Assembly (NCBI GenBank): GCA_012845835.1 | Contig: JABAKD010000030.1 | Span: 11,928,080 to 11,992,079 of the forward strand | Direction of reading: 5' to 3' | DNA length: 64,000 bases | Origin: Undaria pinnatifida | Taxonomy: Eukaryota; Sar; Phaeophyceae; Laminariales; Alariaceae | Shown: piece by piece, positions 53,274 through 64,000 of the stretch | How the letters are laid out: every line of letters starts with the position of its first letter | Position numbering within the stretch: position 1 is the stretch's first letter | Translations under genes and position numbers: made by a program | Notes under the pieces: generated by a model | What the model was told of the DNA's origin: nothing | The model's database searches: none | Seen by the model: the letters and a program-made list of their open reading frames with translations, nothing else

Positions 53274-56200
53274 TCACGCCGTTTTTTGCCGTCTCGATGC
53301 TGGCCCCTGCCTCCCTCTTGACGCGCGCCACCATTTCCAACAAAGCACGGCTCCTAGAGCGAAACCCAACAAACACACAACACAAAACAACAAAAACGCC
53401 TCCGGAGAGAAACGGGGATGGTCCACGGCAGCAGCCGCCCAAATCGCAAGTCGGAGCAAAATGCCGTCCATCGCAAGCTTCCGCTCGCGACGAGGAGAAT
53501 GACCAGCTTGCGCTTCCAACAACGGAGTGGTAGGAGCCTCTCCCGTAGGGCGGCCATTTCGGCGAGCGGTGTCTGTTTTGTCCCCAGACGGCGACGGCCC
53601 TGCTAAAGCTCGCTCTACTCCCTGCAAGAAGAAACAGGGGTCGGTGTCAACACCACAGCTCGTTAGAAGAAAACTACTCGTTAGGGCAATGTAAATATGT
53701 CGACGCCGACCTCCTTCCAATGGTGAGTCCTAACAAGGCGAATAACACGATTTGTGATGTTTTGTTAAATCTGCACCATAACCGCTGACCATAGTCAGCG
53801 CCGACTATGGGTCAGTGTTTATGGTGCAGATTGAACAAACATCAATATACGAGACCCGTCTCGAAACAGTTCCTGCAAGTTGGAGAATCTGAGAGCGACA
53901 TACTTGGTCGTCGAACTAAAAGGGGAGTTACCAGCGATGTGAAGGGCGCCAGTGCTTAACAGTGTTGCCCTCGAAGAGCAGGACGGCAGAGCTCATCGAA
54001 GGGCTTGCGACCGTTAGGGTCCAGTGCTTAACAGCCAGGCGGACCCCGGATTGTGCTTTTGGTGAATAAAGTGTGCACCATAACCACTGCTCACAGCTAG
54101 TGCTGACTATATGGGACGCCCCGGTGGCGTATCAGGTTATCCTCGAGCCTGGTATAGGCCAGTTTCGTGAGTTCGAATTCCCCCGAGTGCATACTCGTAT
54201 AAATTCGTGGGGACTTTTTCTTGTGCACAAATTGACGTGCGGAAAACGTGAGAGCGTTCGAGTTAGCAGCACTCGATGAAAAATCGACGAGCAGTGGGAT
54301 TGCTGAACCCTATGCGAGATAAAAATTGAAGGCAAGAACCGGGGGGGGGGAAGGGACGACACCTGTGACCACGGCTTGTCCCGAAGCTGGAAAGTAGATG
54401 TGTGAAAAAAAATATATACATATATATATATGGTGCACATTTAACATGGCGTTATGTCAATCTTTCAAAGGTTTAAAAAAAAAACTGCGATATCATCTTT
54501 TAAGGAATTTTTCAAAACTTTACATGGCCATGAGTCATAACTATTACGCAAAAAAATGCCACGTGTTTCGCCACGATTCGTGATATGTATTTACTATTCG
54601 TCACGACCGACCGACCGACCCTAGCAATAATAACAATCAGGAGCGGAAATGAGCGGAGAAGGTGACAAGGTGACAAGCGAAACCCGCAGGGACAAGCATG
54701 GGTCCGAGGAGATGTCATAGACGCTGGCCGGGATTGTAACTGTCCGGTGGCAGATGGCGCTCTACCGTTGTTATTTTTCTCAAATTGTATCGACGCGATT
54801 CAAGAGGGGTGCCCATGACACTAGTAATAAATCCCCTTTCGTGTGCACGAGAGTAATCGATCTTGGTTGAAAGCCCACCACCCCGAATTGAACCACTCGC
54901 CTCAAAAAAAGCATATGCGTGATGTGCCAGGTCATCACAGCTGTCGGTCCCACTCACGAGCTCGGTTGCAAGGTCTACCGGGCTCAGTAACGCCCCCCCT
55001 TCTTCGCTGTCGGCTGCTTGTCCGAAGAGGAGCGGGTCCGCAAACGCCCTCTGGAATAATGCCGCCATATTTTGAGCGACATCCTGCCGAGCAACAGATA
55101 AAACGAAAAAAGTCGGACGGTATCGATCTCGTGCACGTGGATCAATTAGGGCCGAGAAATAGCAGAACAGCCAGCGAATGACCCGCAAATGTTTCATTCT
55201 TCAATAGATAAAACAGGAACGAGGCACCAAACAAATCAATGCGAACAAGTCGTACATGGGGGGCTTCAGGCAACACACTGACACTTCCATATAAAAAAAA
55301 AACAGGAGGCATCAATCAGCAGGCAGTTGCTGACCTTCGTGAGGTGCCCCAACGAGTAGGACGCGATGACCGTCATGAGGAAGGGGTCATTGCGGGGATT
55401 TAGTCCTAGGAAAGCGCTCGCAGACACGGTCAGGGACAACCTGCAGGACGAAAACGGCGCCAACGCGTCAGTTTCCAATGTCAGTTTCCAATGCCAGACG
55501 GAACGAATGAGATCAATTTTTGAGGAAAACGCACGCATCGAGGCATGCGCTACATGCGCGATACCAGCAAGAGGATCGAGAGAAGAAGGGGACAAGCGCG
55601 GATGTTGGGTCGAATACCCGGGTGCGTAGGGGTCAGCCAAAAATGTGGATGTCCCTCGATCCGGTACTGGATCCTCTAGCAGAATGGCTGTTGATGAGCA
55701 GGAAAAAGTTGGCTGGTCGGAGCAAGAAATATGCTAAGGGCTTTACCTTGGGCTGCGGGCAATAACCATTGGAGGACGAACACGACCAGTACGCACCAGT
55801 ACGCGGCTTCGTTGGCCTGTTTCGCCTGTCTCATGGGTTCACCCGGCTTACGGCCTTTCAATCACTTTGCTGTATACCGGAGTGAACAAACAAGCACGTC
55901 CACACTACTCAACGACAACCGCGAGTGTCGTTTTTCTTCACCTGGACACGGCCTTCGCTCTGATAGCACTCTCAACCGCGGCGGCATATTCCTCGTACCC
56001 CAGGGATGGTAGACAGGGTACCGCCAGCGGCCACAATTTTTCGACGGCACCCTGAAGAAGGCGGGCAGCAAGCGGACAGCAGCATCATTCAACGGTTTAA
56101 CCCTATTGTTACTGAACACAAAAATCCTACAATAATTCCAAGTAGCCTATCGCCAAAATCGTGGGTGCATTGCCTACTGGGGGGTCCACTGTGCACCAAA

Positions 56201-56612
56201 AGTAAGGAAAGCCGTTCATTCGATCGCGTGGGCCTCAGTGAAGAAGACGTGAAGACCATTTACAATCGGCAGCAGTCCGGCCACGTTGCCCACGGGATAC
56301 CTAGAGTATCCGGTGTTCGAACAGAATTGATATGTCAGAAGGGGAAGGGGGAAACATGTTCAATGCAGCGTATCCTTACCAACCGCAAGAAATATACTTC
56401 TCCCTTGTCTACAGTCGAGGATTTTCTTGCCGAAACAGAGGTGCAGTTGAACGTGTAAACGGGCTGCGTAGGCTAGGCTTGGAGCGCGTGCGATCGGCGC
56501 TGACTCCTTCACGCTACTTTCAGAACTGTAAAATACCTGTAGATGACACAGCTTGTGTGACAGCTCTTGAAACACCTCGTAATCCGTCTTGTCGGCGTTA
56601 CGTTGGAGGCCT
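53274..56612 (-). CDS. Unknown membrane protein, at least 7 exons (5' end unresolved)
   Basis: Seven minus-strand exons agree in phase: 56537-56612 (partial start), 55942-56051, 55747-55829, 55618-55687, 55335-55440, 54958-55083 and 53274-53621, ending at TGA 53274. They give about 305 residues. A hydrophobic segment AAYWCVLVVFVLQWLLPAAQ lies in the third exon listed, a moderately hydrophobic one (FLMTVIASYSLGHLTK) in the fifth, and a strong one in the last (LLFCVVCLLGFALGAVLCW), followed by a basic tail. The order suggests a multi-pass or two-pass membrane protein with a soluble loop rich in Ser, Asp and Arg. I recognise no family. The acceptor used for 55829 has a poor pyrimidine tract and is the least certain junction. 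The first exon probably lies between 56620 and 57010. Confidence 0.55.
53761..53839. repeat. Foldback element with 37-bp arms
   Basis: TTTGTTAAATCTGCACCATA and its partner TATGGTGCAGATTGAACAAA, continued inward by GCTGACC-ATAGTC and GACTATGGGTCAGT, form an imperfect hairpin with a tiny loop. A decayed second copy (GTGCACCATAACCACTG to GTGCTGACTAT) is at 54073-54110. It lies in the last intron of the membrane-protein gene. Confidence 0.7.
54112..54200 (+). repeat. tRNA-like (class II) SINE head
   Basis: GGTGGCGTATCAGG resembles an A box with D-arm and GTGAGTTCGAATTCCCCCG a T-arm with a slightly altered B box, spaced for a tRNA with a long variable arm. The end sequence does not close an acceptor stem. 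It follows the second foldback copy directly. Confidence 0.4.
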
Positions 56613-57017
56613 CTGTTGCACAAAAACATTTCCACATATGAAGAGACGGGGGAAGGGGGGGTCAGCAGCATCGAGGACGTAATCCGACACGTACTTGGTG
56701 GCATGTCAGGCAAGAGTAACAAGCTATGGATACGGTGCTTGTTTCTATCCCCGAGCTTGGAAGTTTCCAACGCTCATGCACACTGCTACAGTAGTTGCAC
56801 CCAGCATGGTTGGCTCCTCGGCAACTCATGGCCGTACCTCCGGCAGCGTCACTCATCATGAATTTGGTGTCTGGTATATTTCACGACGTTTGGCAGATTT
56901 TAACGCAGCACGCACATTAGGTGAAAGTTGGATCGCAGACAGTTGTACACCGGCGATCGACGCAAGCTGCCAACTGCACACCACATTCCAGCCAGTACTG
57001 CTGTAGCTCCAACCCAC

Positions 57018-59412
57018 TCACGCGAAATGAATGGCAAAGTCCGTCGTCGCGTTCACAGCTCTTTCCGCCATTAGCTTCGAGTCCTGACTCATGTACTCGT
57101 CGAGATAGCGTTGCACCGATTGCTTGGCGCCGGCCCAGAGCTTTTGCTCTTTCACGATAAATTGCACCCCTGGGGTATCTAGCAGGCGGCGCCACAGCTG
57201 AGACGCCGCACGAATGTTGCCCTCTGACAAGGCCTCCGACAGGCGGCTCTCAAAACTTGAGACGATTTCGTTTGTGGCGTCGGACACTGCCTGTGGGTGC
57301 GGGTGTGGATGCCGTTCGACAAAAAAAAGTCGACAGGATTTGGGTCAGCCTGTGTTTTCCCCTGACGGGGGCGCTGTTTCAGACGAATTTCTTACAAAGG
57401 AGATGGTGCGAGGACTTCTTTTACCGGGATACGTCCGTCCAACAATAACGTCCGTCCAACAATAACGTCCGTCCAACAATAACGTCCGTCCAACAATAAC
57501 GTCCGTCCAACAATAACGTCCGTCCAACAATAACATATTTTGAAAAACTTCGAAGGATGCAGGTACCACAGAACTTGGTACCTGGTGCGCTGTTCGGGGC
57601 GAAACAAATCCCGTTTTCGTTCAAGAGTCCGTTTTCGTTCAAGAATTCTGGAGTCAGGTGAGCCTTGTCCTAGCAAGGAAAGGGGTCGACGGTTGAACGC
57701 GTTTGACACCCGAAGCGATCATGCCCTCACGATCGCAACGTGTTTTGACGAGCGAAAGGAGTACACGGCGCTGCAACAGACCCCTCTCGGTGTCTGTGAG
57801 CTGGGGAAGCCACGCCTCTAGCACGAGTTATAGCACGAGTATTCCTTCACACCTTTACACCCTCACACTCAAGCGCGTTGCAAGTGTGGCAAGGAGAGCA
57901 GGCTACTTCGAAATTTCGTCACTTTCGCGATGCTTCCAACCCCCGCATTATGTGTTTGTGTTTGTTTCAATTGCAACGGGGCGCTTACCCTGTTGTTTTT
58001 TTATACCAGAGCCATATTTCAGGGAATATGTGAGAACACCATCCTCATCATCATCACCATCATGCCAGCACGCGACGCACACGCATGCTGTGCTCATCCA
58101 AAATGTCAAGGAGGCGGTAGTTTAGGCCTGCGACGGACGGCGGTCTAGACTTAGAATACTAGTTCAAGAGTAGGGGTTCCTGAACTTGTGGCTGAAGCCG
58201 CCGAAAACCGCCGTCTCCTAGTGTATTTAGTGGTACTCACTTCGCCGAGCACGTCCTTCGCCGCCTTGGACACGCCCTTCTTCAGTCCCTCCCACTCCAG
58301 CCCGGCATTGTCCTGCGCAGCCCCGTCCACGTCAGACTCCGACAAGGCGCGCTGCACGTCGGACCAGAGCCCCTTCGCCTCCTTCCTTACAGCCTGGAAG
58401 TCTTGCTTGGCAGCTTGGAAGTCTTCCTTAGCCTGCAAGACTTCCCCTGCAGCCTGCCGCAAATCGGGTTCGAGGTCCTGCGAACGTAGAGACCGACATG
58501 TTTATGCGAATACGTTATCATAAATAATAATCGAGGCATCGTCTAGTCATGAAGTAGATATGCTACAAACGGTTAGGCTCGACAGCACCCGAAGGTTAAT
58601 GGAATGTTCAGCCTTGACACATAAGGAGAAGGAGGGAGGATCGGCGCGGATGGATGGATGAAGCAGCGTGAAGCAGTGTGAAGCCAAAGTGGTGATACAT
58701 CTAGGAGCGGGAGGGCAGGGTGACGAAACACGTGCAGTAGGTGTCCCCCAGTAAGGCGGTATCCCTATATAAGGCGGTCTATATCTCTTGGCGCTACAAA
58801 GGATTTGCACTCATAACCGGACAAAAATAAGGCGGATTCCCCCAACAAGGCGGTAACATTGCTCTGGCACACCACCGCCATACCGGAGGAACCCTACCGT
58901 GTTGGGTACGTCGTGTAGACTATACGTGTGTGGTATACCATCCTCGGGGCTTGCAACTTCAAGCGTGGGAGGGAGGTTAGATGCGCCATATCATAACCAC
59001 TGAGCTATCATAGCACTGAGCAATAGCCAATAGCTATACTGCTAGCTCAACGGCTACGGTGTACTGGTATCTCTAACAAAAGCAATCTGGGATCCGTCTG
59101 TCCGTCTGGCTGTATATTCGCCTCTCACGAACACGTGTCGTTGCAAATGGAGCGTATATTATGCGTACGTACAGCCGTCCCTTTAGCACCGCAGCTCCAC
59201 GTTTTCGCCACATATTGCTTGGAATTACTGCAGTAAAGTATAGGATACTAACTGTTTCCAGTAGCAAAAATATTCCTCACTTTCCAAGCTTGTTCCGCTT
59301 GCGCCACGGCATCCGGATCGATGGCCATCCCCATTCGTTTAGCCTCTTGGAAAGCTCGCCCTAAGAAACCGTAGCGCCCATCCGCACTGTCTGTGCTCGA
59401 TGCCTTTGGGCC
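57018..59412 (-). CDS. Helical protein of unknown function, last three exons
   Basis: Exons 59281-59412, 58241-58477 and 57018-57290 join in phase 0 and end at TGA 57018, giving 213 residues of the C-terminal part. The segments are Ala/Glu/Lys-rich helices (QAAGEVLQAKEDFQAAKQDF, EWEGLKKGVSKAAKDVLGE, RLSEALSEGNIRAASQLWRR), which suggests a helical bundle or coiled coil. No catalytic motif is visible and no family comes to mind. The acceptor before 59412 (TCGTTTTCAG) is strong, so more exons lie upstream, in the 700 bases before the divergent TAM41 gene or beyond. A segment ending at 59490 with a Leu/Ala run and a possible donor was considered as the preceding exon but has no acceptor. Confidence 0.6.
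57431..57532. repeat. 17-bp tandem repeat, six exact copies
   Basis: ACGTCCGTCCAACAATA six times without visible change, in the intron between exons 58241-58477 and 57018-57290. The identity of the units suggests recent expansion. Confidence 0.95.
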
Positions 59413-60101
59413 CTGAAAACGACACAGCAGCAGCGCAACGACGCCATATATATAAGCTCGCTTTCTACTGCCCCACCAAGTTGCACCACATCAGAGGCAG
59501 CCGCAGCAGCAAGCAGAGCAGCAGGCGTCACAGAACGAGATACTCCGCAAGACGCTCGGTCAGGATCGTACCATGCAGCAGATCAGAACATAGGAGAACA
59601 CCAAAACATGAAGAATGGGAACATTGTGTTCTGGGCTGGTGGCGACGGGGTTCGAATGCGCAGCATATTGCCGGCTTCGTGGCCTCGTGCTGACTTGGTG
59701 TCATGCTCCCCGAATCGTCCGTTGCAGCGTTGCTGAACGCGTGTCTCATGCCGTATCACGCCGCTTTAGAGTACACAGAGCGAAAGATAGAGCTGGACTG
59801 TTGTCAGTTTACTCCCACTTGAAAGAGCAACGCATCGCCAAGCAGCGCAACGTACCACGTTTGCACCATCCAACCCATCTTTAGCTGCAGCTGCGTGCAA
59901 CAAAAGCACGAAGAACAGCGCTATTGGTCGCATCTAGCAGCACAAACAGCGAAGTGAAGTGGGTACAGGTGTCCTTCGCTGGAGTTTTGACGAGTTTCGA
60001 ATATTTGGGTTTGTTATAGACTTGTAAGAGCATTATTGAGTCCGGATCCGGGGTTGACGTCGCACCAGGACGGCGCGCGGACAGAGCAGCGCACTCTTGC
60101 C
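59413..60101. other. Interval between divergent genes
   Basis: 690 bases between the helical-protein gene (minus) and TAM41 (plus). It may hold the missing first exon of the minus gene and the TAM41 promoter. TATATATAAG at 59449-59458 is TATA-like but unassigned. AGCAGCAGGCAGCAGC-type repeats occur near 59500. Confidence 0.4.
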
Positions 60102-63100
60102 ATGGCGAAGGACGGTAGATTGACCCAGTTCCTATCAGATGACGAGCTCACTGAGCTTGTATCCGCATTCCCTGAGGTAGAGTTTGCCTTTGCATACGGC
60201 TCTGGCGTGATGCAACAGCAGGTGAGGAACATTCCTACGATGATATCATATCACACGCACTGCTCTGTTGGTTTGGAATATGGAACATTCCTGAGGTACT
60301 GCGTTTTGTGCGGCCATCGTCAGAGATGCATGCCAGTGTCATACCATATACTTTGAAGTAATTCCTTATACGGCAAGCTTGTCAACTGCAGTGTACGTGC
60401 TTGGTGCCTACATGGCTTGCTGCCGTCATTGTATTTATGATTGCTTCGTTCCCACCGTCGTTGTTGTTATTCATGCCTGGCTCGCTGTCTGCGTCTGACC
60501 GCGACGTGTCAGGGATACGCAGAGCACGTGAGGAGTCCTCCAGAGATGCCTATGGTCGACCTCGTCCTGGCAGTGAGAGACTCTGAGACTTGGCACAAAA
60601 ACAACCTCGAAAGGTCAGGTCAGCAGATAGGTTAGTCGCTGACACTCGACTAACAGCACCGGTTTAGAGGGATGTCAACAGTGAAGGTTGAAGGTTGTTA
60701 AACATCGTTCTTCCATTACCAGGTACTTCTGTACATCCTATCGCACCTGATGTAGGCGGTCGACTGCTGTAGACTCTATTAATAGACGTCGTCGTCTGAC
60801 GTTTTGGCATGTGATGGTAGCTTACCTCGTATCATAGATATGTCGCGATAGGTATGGTGCCAGAGAACCAGTATCTTTGTAGAAACCCGTACCTGATACT
60901 GTACACACAAATCCCGTGACCACGGACTTGATTGTGCGAGTCAATGTGATAACAACAATTTCGATGCAAAACTGGTCATAACTCGCAGTGCCTAAGCAAA
61001 CGGTGGTGACGCGGTGACCACCCGACGTTGCACCTACTCACACCCCGGTCAAGTGCCACCATACTATCTTGACAGTTGTTGCGCATTTTTTCTGGTATCT
61101 ATAGGAATCCTGGCCATTACTCCGGGCTGGGTCGACTGCTAGGCGCGGGTGGGATCGCCCGTGTTCAAGAGGGCTTCGGGGCGAAGGTACTGGTAGTGTC
61201 TCAGGCTTGCTGCCACCATCGTCGCACTGGATGTCAAACCGTGCTGTTCGGAAAACAACTGTTACTTCTGGCCATTCCTCTATATGCCAAACCCGTAAGT
61301 TCGTTTTTAATGCACAGCTAGGGCTGCAGCCTATTCTGCCAACCCCGCTCGTGAACGTCGGTTGGCGGTGTCCGCTTGTTTACCTAGTGGCGACCGCGTT
61401 TTATCAGAATTCCACGCGCGTCGTCTACAATATGATTGCTCTGTACCGGTGGTCTAGGCCTTGACCGCCATTTCATGCGCCCGACGATAAACACAAGGCG
61501 AAGCTGCGCCGCGCCCCATCCCATGGTCACCATCGATTAATTCCCGTCTCAGATATTAGCGCTACGCAGGCCAAGCAATTTCCCTTGTGGGCGTTGCGTT
61601 AGTCACTTTAGAACCGCACCCATGTCCGAGATAAATAACTCAAGAGTTAGTGTGGATTTGTGTGTGCAGTTATTAATAGATTAAGCCGTCCCTAACGGCA
61701 ATCCTTGATCGTTCCTCGTCATTTGCAGTTGTACTACAATGCCCTGGTGCCCATATCGACCACGTCGCATCGAGGGCGATCTATGAAATACGGTGTCATC
61801 AGCATGGAGCACCTCACGGAGGACCTGAACGACTGGACATGGCTGTACACCGCGGGCAGGTGCGCGTCCAGATTTTCCCGTGCCGAATGCCGTTCGGCAG
61901 CAGTCGAATCGTGTTTACATCCGAGGCAATGGTTGCCAGCTGTGACGCTGAGTGATTGTTAGCAGGGACGTGCAAGTGCTTCCCAGATTCTTTGCAAGAC
62001 TCGTGTGCAGAAGGATTGCACAAAGATAACACTAGTAACGGCCCACCCCACGAACTCGGCTACCCTAGGATAACTTTGGACGGCGGTCGGGGCGAACTTC
62101 TAGCAGTTCAGCTGTCAGTTATCGAGGGTATACATACCTGGTAATGCGGAGGGGGTGATGTTGTGCTCGTGCTTGGAGTTGATAAGAGTGGACACTGTCT
62201 ATGATGTGTGTATGCCTATTTTTTGCTCGTGCTTGAAGTCGGCGAGAGTGGGTTGTGTTTATCTTCCTCTCTTACGATTCGTGTCTATATGAAGACCTTC
62301 ATGGTTCGGTCTTCGGTTGTGTTTTGTGACGCGCAGTTATGTGGTGTATTGTTTCCCTCCAGAGCCGCGTTTGGGTTGCGAAGATACCTTGATGGAACAG
62401 CCAAGCGTTCAACGTACCGTGAAATGCTAGCGTAAACATTGTTTGCCATCAACGAGTCGAAAGTGGGCCATGAGACCCTCGGCACCATGTAGAGAGCTAC
62501 CTGGTACAGACTTTATGGGGAGGTTAACATCAGTGCGCATTGACAATTCTTCGAACCTTGACATGCGGAAGCTGGCGTGCGGAACTGTTCCTGCCAGGTT
62601 GCACAAGCCGGTGCGTGTTATCCAAGGCAGCGAGCGGGCTTCACCAATGATTGAGCGCAATCTGATTTCGGCGGTACAAGCCTCTCTGCTTCTTCTTCCA
62701 GAGCGCTTCAATGCTCAGGATTTTTACACCACCGTGGCAGGCCTTTCTTACACAGGTACGTCGTAAAGCAGCATTTGCGGGGTCGTTCGCGCACATGTTT
62801 GTTTAATGCGGGCACGTGGGCCACACTAGTCGCAGTAGATGTATTTTCCGCCCTCTGAGGGCGACTTCAACCTCAACCCTATACTGGTTATCTACTATGT
62901 TGGTTTTTGCCTTTCCGAAACGCGTGGAAGGCTATTCGAACCGAATCGCCTGAATATATAAGAAAACCAGGAAGTCCCGCATTCTTCCTCGGCGAGCGAA
63001 TTGGTGCGCTTGTCGTCTGATTGGTAGACTACCAGTAGCAGTCACACGCTTCCGCTGCGCTCCGAACAACGACCTTCTCTAGGTGATTTCCGCATGTACT

Positions 63101-63807
63101 TCGGCGAGAACCCAGACAAGGTCAAGAACATCGTCACCTCGACCCTTGGCAAGTTCCAAGACCTCTACGCGCCTGCGCTTAAGGTACGGTACACCTCTTG
63201 TTGGTTGCGCGCGCATCAACGAGATTGTTCGGGCTTCCGACAGCCACCTCGACGTCATTCTGTTGATGCTGCTGCGTTGTATTGTTCGAACGTCATTGAA
63301 GCAATGCTGCTACTGCTCTGTATTGTCCTAACTTCGTTGAGGCAACTCTGCTGCTGCGGTGTGCTATCCTAAAGTCATTGAAGTAAAAAAATAATGTTCA
63401 TATATCACCCGGAGTGCACCCTACCTGAGCTTTCTATGTACAAAGAGTACGTTCGGCGGCAATCAGCCTGGGTCTCAAACGCTCTAAGCTGACTTGGTTT
63501 GTTGCACTTTCCGTTCGCTCTGCGCTGCTTTCCACAATCAACTCAAAACACCTGCTTGGTACCTGGTACTGTGCAACAACCCTTATCTGACCTTTTGATG
63601 CCGTGCGACTGCCTCAATCCGGACTCTTGGCAGAAAATCCCGGGACTCGCCGCAACAGGAAGCGACTGCTCTTCGTACGGCCAGGATGCGTCTCCTACCG
63701 CTCGACTAGCGCTTGCCAGGTCGCTGCCACGAGCCTTGCGAAATCAGCTCCTCAAGGGCGAAGGTGGGAGCGGATGTTCGTTCTGTGTTCGATGGTTTTT
63801 GTTGTAG
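60102..63807 (+). CDS. TAM41: TAM41-like mitochondrial phosphatidate cytidylyltransferase, 7 exons
   Basis: The product makes CDP-diacylglycerol from phosphatidic acid and CTP at the inner mitochondrial membrane, the first step to cardiolipin. Exons 60102-60221, 60513-60613, 61105-61186, 61729-61859, 62598-62755, 63083-63183 and 63634-63763 join in phase throughout. Family landmarks in order: FAFAYGSGV (residues 30-38, nucleotidyltransferase-like GSG), MPMVDLVLAV, NNLERNPGHYSGLGRLLG, LYYNALVPI, MKYGVISMEHLTEDL, LHKPVRVI, LLLLPERF, VAGLSYTGDFRMYFGENPDK, and a C-terminal QDASPTARLALARSLP. Length, about 275 residues plus the tail, fits a compact member. The start lacks a long presequence. The last exon either reads on to TAG at 63805 or splices at GTGGGA (63764) to an exon outside the window. 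The call is firm from the run of motifs. Confidence 0.9.
63230..63370. repeat. Threefold diverged repeat, about 50 bp
   Basis: GCTGCTGCGTTGTATTGTTC, GCTACTGCTCTGTATTGTCC and GCTGCTGCGGTGTGCTATCC follow one another with GTCATTGAAG-like links, directly after the donor of TAM41 exon 6. Confidence 0.6.
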
Positions 63808-64000
63808 TTGTGAGATGTTATGTGACTGCAAAGTCGTTTTGTGTTTGATGTTTTTTTGTGTATTTGTTACATGTGCCTGTGGACTCGTTCTGTGTTTGAT
63901 GTTCTTGGGCTGTGTTTTTTCGATGTCCTCGTAGACTCCTAGCGCCATGATAATCTATTGTATCACCAGAATATAGTTTAGTTGCACGTACATCGCCGGG

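Noticed and set aside
57431-57532. Regular repeats that could suggest a CRISPR array
   Set aside because: The 17-bp units are contiguous with no spacers and lie in a eukaryotic intron.
59491-59585. Upstream exon of the helical-protein gene ending in a Leu/Ala run
   Set aside because: The donor is acceptable, but the frame meets a TGA upstream with no acceptor or start in between.

Overview
The window is nuclear DNA of a eukaryote. Genes are split by GT-AG introns of hundreds to thousands of bases, and several gene models hold because donor and acceptor phases agree at every junction. Retrotransposons, tRNA-like repeats, microsatellites and minisatellites fill the rest. Two unrelated genes begin with a signal peptide followed at the predicted cleavage site by Phe (VTA-F and GSA-F), the bipartite plastid-targeting signature of algae with a red-derived complex plastid. 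A photosynthetic stramenopile is therefore likely. A brown alga would fit the long introns and repeat content, but the sequence alone does not settle the species.

Layout. 1-2823: the 3' part of a tyrosine-recombinase (DIRS/Ngaro-like) retrotransposon, ending in a B1-A2-B2 split direct repeat and inserted in an older repeat (2821-3560) that has an inverted partner at 49410-50136. 3665-6285: a small minus-strand gene, a minisatellite and a minus-strand coiled-coil gene. 6286-12249: mostly repeats, with one possible exon. 12250-25358: a 12-exon plus-strand gene for a plastid-targeted protein with a TPR-like part and a second C-terminal part. 28448-33771: a six-exon minus-strand gene for a second plastid-targeted protein of unknown function. 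34736-36395: an 0.84-kb tandem duplication. 36828-45756: a complete Ty3/Gypsy element with 490-bp LTRs that look identical and a 5-bp target duplication. 45762-53273: SINE-like pieces, diverged tandem repeats and a poly-C satellite. 53274-56612: a minus-strand gene for an unknown membrane protein. 57018-59412: a minus-strand gene for a helical protein. 60102 to near the window end: a seven-exon TAM41 gene (mitochondrial CDP-diacylglycerol synthase).

The genes do not form an operon or an evident pathway. Two products are predicted to enter the plastid and one the mitochondrion. The most unusual material lies in the repeats. At least a dozen copies of a short imperfect-dyad element with a fixed AT-rich flank are scattered in both orientations. 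The Ty3 element has gag and pol in one frame separated only by UGA-CGG, a nearly perfect 151-bp inverted repeat covering its primer-binding site and gag start, and one nonsense codon in RNase H. Exon coordinates were deduced by eye from splice motifs and reading phase, and no database search was possible.
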